From the NCBI RefSeq assembly GCF_050948215.1, contig NC_135157.1, positions 7,192,001 through 7,256,000 of the forward strand: DNA of 64,000 nt, written 5' to 3'. The position numbers and the translations under genes were made by a program. Position 1 is the first letter of the stretch, and every line of letters starts with the position of its first letter. The DNA is from Halictus rubicundus. Lineage: Eukaryota; Arthropoda; Insecta; Hymenoptera; Halictidae. The notes beneath the pieces are model-generated. The model had not been told where the DNA came from and did no database searches. It saw only the letters and a list, made by a program, of their open reading frames with translations. This document shows positions 59,091-64,000 of this stretch, in pieces.

Positions 59091-59608
59091 GTAGAAGATA
59101 GGGGAGAGAGACGCGGATGGATCGTTCCCGCGGGACGGTCGTGGTAGCCGTGTTCCATGGCGTGCCGCAGGACGTGTCCATGGTGTGTTTCGTGTCGTGC
59201 TGCGGTGCACCGTGGTACGGGGCGTCTGGACGCTTGTGTGCCATAGGTGTGGCTAGGTGAACGTGCCCGACCCCACACGGATAGTCCAGCCATAGAAATA
59301 CTAACAGCTACGGAGCCTCGGACCAGAATCCCCGAGGGATTCCCTTGGCGCAATTAGTGGCCTGGTCGCTGAGAGCTGGCTGGGCCCTTAATTATATCTT
59401 TTAAAATATTGTACTTAAATTGAAAAGTCGCCTCCTTAATTATATTTCGGGTGCCGGCGCGGTGTATAATACCCCGAAACACCGATCCGCGTGCACCCCC
59501 TTGTACCGATATTGATTTACGGAACCCTCAATTATCCTAGCCGGCGAAGAATCGTAGCGCCGCTGCTCCTCGACCGTTCTTCTCCTTTTCCGGCATCCAT
59601 CGTCCCCG

Positions 59609-59609
<1 letters not shown>

Positions 59610-59660
<51 letters not shown>

Positions 59661-59672
59661 GCTCTCGCTCTC
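59610..59672. repeat. (CT)n microsatellite
   Basis: About 22 uninterrupted TC units followed by CTATCTCGCTCTCGCTCTCG. The longest dinucleotide array in the window. Confidence 0.95.
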
Positions 59673-59962
59673 GTTTCTTTTCTTTTACACGGAACCCGGT
59701 GGATACAAAGCCGATCGTGAATCATAAGCTTCGGGCTTAACGAGCCGTGCCTTTAAGCGGCGAGGCGGTTCGATGATGAATTTAAGGGTCCTCCGCTGCC
59801 TCCGTGAAGAATTTCGAACGTTACCACGGGCGACCAGAAACTTCCTTCCACGGAATTGCTCTTGTTTTACCTTCTGGATGATGCGGATGCTGATCAGGGT
59901 TGCGGCGGGTAATGTGGAACGCCGGTTCATCAAGCTTTTCTCGAATTAAACCAACGTTTAGG

Positions 59963-60036
59963 CGGTATTCCGGTTTTGAATTTTACCAATTTTTAGGAAT
60001 TCTCTTCAGGAGAACTATTAAACTTGCATTAGGATT
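59963..60036. repeat. Host repeat copy without the MITE (empty site)
   Basis: GGTATTCCGGTTTTGAA, TTTTACCAATTTTTAGGAAT and AGAACTATTAAACTTGCATT run continuously and match both flanks of the MITE at 47531-47723 (left 47461-47530, right from 47724). An 11-bp gap separates two blocks of the left-flank alignment. The insertion point corresponds to the TA at 60019-60020. Confidence 0.65.
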
Positions 60037-60039
60037 TTG

Positions 60040-60450
60040 CGTATACACATTTACGGGTATTTTACATCAATTATCTTTTTGAAGTAGAAACAGAGAAAAA
60101 TGTATCTCCTGTTACGGTATGATGCACGTCGCAGCTGCGTGTTGCATTCTTCAGAAGCCTATAATTAAATTAATTTCACGAATTAAAATAAATCGATTTG
60201 CACAGATGTTACAGAACACTTGTGCTTTAAGAAAATGCAAAAAGTTGATTTTTTAACAAATCCAACATATCCCCTTAAGAAGTTTACATGTCTTAAAGTG
60301 CTGCGGGTCAAACGCTCTACTTTGTTGGAACCAAATAAAAAATTTTGCTCTATAATATTGGTGCATTTATTTAATTTTTTTCATGTCGTTTACGCTTCGA
60401 CGCATATTATAAATATATCAACGTCAGCAAGAGGACCCGCTTAGACGAGT
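60040..60450. other. AT-rich spacer, nothing firm
   Basis: Contains the GTTGATTTTTTAACAAATCC and ATCCCCTTAA words shared with about 48004-48041. A 74-codon plus-strand frame has no recognisable motif. Confidence 0.35.
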
Positions 60451-61210
60451 CATTTCCTACAATTGAAACAAAGATACAACCCTTCGTTCCGCACAATAGA
60501 AATGCTGCGCACTGCGTTCCTCGCTCATTTGCTCGCGGCAGCTTCTGGATCTCAAGTAAATAAATGGAGCTGTTTAAAAATTCCATTTCGCCGGGCAACT
60601 TTACACCGTTAAAACGGAACTTTCGTCCGAATTACAAAGCACGTAGAATAATAAATAGTCGCGGCCGGTGAAACGGTGCTCGCCGTAGAACGGATGTATA
60701 GTCATTTTTCAAACGTTGCGTTTCCCCCAACGAGCCGATTCACGTGGCACGGAACAATCATGTCGTTCTTTTGTGCGATTTTATTGTACCTGGGGATCGC
60801 CGACGTCTCTGTTCTTCGCGAGAGGGGAGCCGTCGGCACTCGGGAAATCGAATAGGCCGCGGCAAATTGTCGAAATTTCCAATCGGTAGACTGCCACGCC
60901 GGTCGCGCGGAGACCGCGGCCTTTGATCGATTTAGCCGCTCGGATCCAAACGGGTCTCGCAATTTCGCTCCGCGTAATTGCGTGAAAGAGAGGCTGTCGC
61001 TTTTTCACCACTTCTCTGTGCCCCCTCCCCCTCCTCTTCCATGCCGATCCCCCACCAAACCGAATCTCTCAGCCACGCGAAGAGTATCTCCTACCACGTG
61101 CAAATTTCGAGATCTATATCAGAGTCACGCCGACAGGTGAACTTCCAAGCCGCCGTGACTCGATCGATACGATATTTTCGTTCGTGTGCTCGGATTGACG
61201 GCTGAGAAAC
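60451..61210. other. GC-rich block, no gene recognised
   Basis: CpG-rich. Frames up to 86 codons occur on both strands without recognisable motifs. Confidence 0.4.
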
Positions 61211-62700
61211 AGATTGGTTCCGTGAAACGTGCATTACCGTGTTGATAACTTAATTTGACTCGTCTGATGATTTTATAATACATAAACCCTTTCTATTGTA
61301 ATATACGAACGTTTTCGTGAAATATTAATTGCGTGAGTATTTTTATACCTAATTCTGTACCTCATTATTTGAGGAAGCAGTTCCTTGATAATTTCCTTAA
61401 TATTTTATTTTATTAGAGTGGAAGAAGGGCGTGCATTACGCTAGCTGATTCTCTTACTGGTACACTTCCGCTAGACATTAATTTAATTATTCGGGTTATT
61501 ATTTGTACTTTAATTTGGTGGGTGAAGAAAACGTTGTCTCGAATGGAAATGTTTACCTAACTCGTGATTTTCCGAAAGCGATCGAAGGTTTCACATGTAT
61601 AAGCGTAGAATTATTTTTTCTCTTTTAGTGAATTATAAATAATTGAATATCCTTAATGAAAACAACTGTGAAAGAGATCGCATTAATAATCTTGCGTGAG
61701 GTTGTAATAATGAACGTATAATCCGCGTCCTCAGACTTGGAGCTGTTCAAAGATAATCAGATAATACATAGAATTCCTCACACTCTCGCGATGAATCTCT
61801 CTGTTGCAAGCGTTAATTATATGGTATTAATTATTTTAGCTCGTTTCACCGCCACTTTGATGATAATGACAATAATAACAATAATAATCTACTTCCATTG
61901 TGTACATCATCACAGAACTAATAATAATTACATTGATAGATAAAAACATGGGATAAACTGTACCCGAGGGAAATAATTAATTTGTCATAACCATACTGTT
62001 GATGTTTATGCGTTCATGGCGTATTTAACTGTGCGAAACACAACAAAATGAACAATCCAATAAAATTGTACATCGTTTTATATTTCTCTGCTTACATTAC
62101 AACTCTGTATAAAGAAAACACGTTCATAATATCGAGCTTCAAAAATTTATTTTAAAACATTCAATATTGTGTACACATCTGCAGTGCAATTATAACGAAT
62201 GAAATATCCTGAGATTTAAATACGCTTTCTAATAAACTGCACCAACACACAGTGTATCTAAAAAATAGTTGAACATTTTTCCAATTTTGCAGTATTATAA
62301 CGTGTATCATAAGAGGTTTAAATTTAGATCGAATTCATTCCACATTTTTGTTCTATAAAACTGTAAAAAAAATCGTATATCAAGTTGTAAGGGGTTGATG
62401 TAACGTGAAAGCTTCAATCTTCAATTCCATAATAAATTGAGTCACAAACAAAATTTTCCAATGTTTTTACAGCCGTATCAATCCATACCATTTTCGAAAA
62501 AAACCTTCGAGAGATATCTCTGGCGCTATATTATTAAAAAAATGATCAACGAACTACAAAACTAGGGGCTTCAAGCTTTAAATCAAGCCCAGGTCTACAT
62601 CTGCACGATTTTTATTCACAAAATGGCTGCATTTGAACACGGGTAATTTATCCGCATTTCCCAAAGGTACATATAATCAGTTAACTAAACATTATAACGA
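61211..62700. other. AT-rich spacer with possible repeat terminus
   Basis: A loose AATAAT/AACAAT simple tract spans about 61860-61895. ACAGTGTATCTAAAAAATAG at 62251 recalls the ACAGGGTGTATAC motif at 2958. No gene is recognised. Confidence 0.35.
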
Positions 62701-64000
62701 CCAAGCTCCAGCACCAAACGCGAACAAAAACCCGTCCATGCATTCGTCCATTCAAATCCGCGTACTAATCAATTTTTAATAAACTCGCGAGGCTGTCTGG
62801 GAAACGCGGCTCGCACCGCTTCGAATTAAAAGCCGTGCGGAAACGAAGGTTAGGACAATCCCGTACAAATGGTCGTTTCTATCGTTGGCAGACGGAGATA
62901 GTGTTATCCTGGTGTCGAAGGATTCCCGGTTACGATGTGAATGCAGCTTAAGGCGAGCGAAGTCATGCCGCGTCTGGGACTCTCGTTCGCACAATGTCGT
63001 AATCAAAGCTACCACTGTCTTCCCCCAGCCGGCACAATAGCGTCGTTCGAGGGGATGGATCGTCGGCTCCGTCGACGTCGTCGCCGACGACGGTGGCACT
63101 CAAAACTAAAACGACACTAATCATCGAGTACGGGCTGCCGGAGCGGCACGGAGTAATGCGTTTCTTCGTAAAAGTATCTCCCGAAAGTGGTGCGGCGAAT
63201 TGTTAATGCCCGCCGCGGAACGAGTCCCTTCGGGATCGAATGCCACGAGCCCGGGAACGGGGGATATTAATATCCCGTTATTTTCCCTAGCCCCGATCGC
63301 GAGAGCCCCGCGTGCTTTTGCGCTGTTTTTCATCCTGAATATTACAGCCGTCATTATTACCTCTGTCCTCTCTCTCTCTTTCTGGCATCATTACGGCTTT
63401 ATTGTCGCGGTACACGAGATATTTCTTTTTTTTTCCCCCGGTTTTTACCGTTCCCGGTTTTGTTCTTAACCAGTCGAAGCAAGTCAACCTCATCAACTGA
63501 TCGGACAACCGATGAGGACAGAGACCACCGGCGTTTGCACTGGCACGGATACGAGAGGAAAAATCTTGCTGGCCTAGTTGAGCTGTTTATGTTTAATTCG
63601 GAAGCTCGGCCGCGAATGCTAATTATCATTTTCACTTCTTTCTTCTCCCCAGTTGGGGAAGCTACGTAATGTGACCGTCGATTTATTCTCCGCTATTCTC
63701 TTTACCGCCCTCGCTCTTATAACTGCACTTAATTGTTTATATCGTCGTGCTTTATACACTAGCTCGTATCCGCTTCGAAGCAGCTTACACGCTGCTTCTT
63801 GCACGAATTATGGATATTAATTTGTTGGCCGGGGAGCTGGAGGATGGCGCACAAGCATCTCCGTGCAACCCGCGCGAGCCGCGGCTTTGATCACCTGTAA
63901 GAATGCTAGAGTGTTCTGTTCCGTGCTACTTTTTCTCTAGCCTGGGACCGGTTTAAAGATAAGCTCGTTAAATCGGAGCTCTTGCAAAGTGAACCTCCGA
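62701..64000. other. GC-rich block to the window end
   Basis: Includes a 17-base palindrome (CGTCGTCG C CGACGACG) at 63076-63092 and a short CT tract at about 63366-63380. Frames of 107 codons or less occur on both strands. No gene is recognised. Confidence 0.4.

Larger units (their letters stand above)
58241..59960. other. GC-rich block with GA and CT repeats
   Basis: A 206-codon minus-strand frame (58624-59244) is Phe/Leu/Ser-rich because it reads the complement of GA/GAA-rich DNA. A 148-codon Lys-rich plus-strand frame is its mirror. No domain is seen. Confidence 0.4.

Noticed and set aside
58624..59244. 206-codon minus-strand frame rich in Phe, Leu and Ser, resembling membrane segments
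   Set aside because: It is the complement of GA- and GAA-rich simple sequence. The hydrophobic runs are an artefact.
63076..63092. Palindrome CGTCGTCG C CGACGACG
   Set aside because: Arises from a CGT/CGA trinucleotide run. No context suggests a binding site or terminator.

Overview
This 64 kb window reads as a gene-poor stretch of animal nuclear DNA, most likely from an insect and plausibly a hymenopteran (bee, ant or wasp). That assignment is inference. It rests on abundant undepleted CpG, a sharp mosaic of GC-rich and AT-rich blocks of about 0.5-3 kb, many short Tc1/mariner-, pogo- and TTAA-type MITEs, and an I/Jockey-group LINE tail. I found no intact protein-coding gene, tRNA, rRNA, CRISPR array, or prokaryote-style operon or Shine-Dalgarno arrangement. 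The longest open frames (380, 340 and 259 codons) lie in CpG-rich or low-complexity DNA, are overlapped by equally long antisense frames, and show no recognisable domain, so I treat them as chance frames. The window is probably intergenic or the inside of a very large intron; the sequence alone cannot decide which.

Layout. GC-rich blocks (roughly 1-1.6, 3.5-4.7, 5.6-6.7, 7.6-8.8, 9.6-13.1, 13.7-14.4, 14.9-16.1, 17.3-18.1, 20.1-21.0, 21.8-23.2, 24.7-25.6, 26.2-26.8, 29.7-30.7, 33.5-36.0, 37.8-41.3, 43.0-44.4, 45.0-45.9, 46.6-48.7, 51.8-52.9, 54.2-55.2, 56.8-57.8, 58.2-59.9, 60.5-61.2 and 62.7-64.0 kb) carry only GA/CT, GAA, GC/AC, GGAA and GAGTC simple repeats. The AT-rich blocks between them hold nearly all recognisable mobile DNA.

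Mobile DNA. The one protein-derived remnant is the 5'-truncated, frameshifted 3' end of a non-LTR retrotransposon at about 25.60-26.25 kb (RNase H motif, C-terminal Cys/His motif, TA-repeat tail). Non-autonomous DNA elements include: a family with ~95-bp outer inverted arms around a pogo/Tigger-like inner repeat (13.2, 30.7 and 38.7 kb, plus a half copy at 34.3 kb); a pogo-like MITE at 47.53 kb whose flanks match an unoccupied relative at 59.97 kb; relatives at 5.07 and 41.37 kb; a mariner MITE at 53.36 kb; a TTAA-flanked element at 19.73 kb; and a GACTGCGGA-ended family at 6.7, 21.5 and 46.3 kb. At 1973-2124 there is a perfect 40-bp inverted repeat with a nested 9-bp hairpin and extended outer arms. 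It is the most striking single structure here.

Tandem structure. Several degenerate tandem arrays survive: ~30-bp units at 2.58-2.76 kb and possibly 49.5-50.3 kb, 55-bp periodicity at 55.8 kb, three copies of a ~135-bp unit at 4.5-5.5 kb, and a compound 12-bp/23-bp AT minisatellite at 36.34 kb. No genes work together here. The interest lies in the repeat archaeology and in why such a CpG-rich region lacks recognisable exons.
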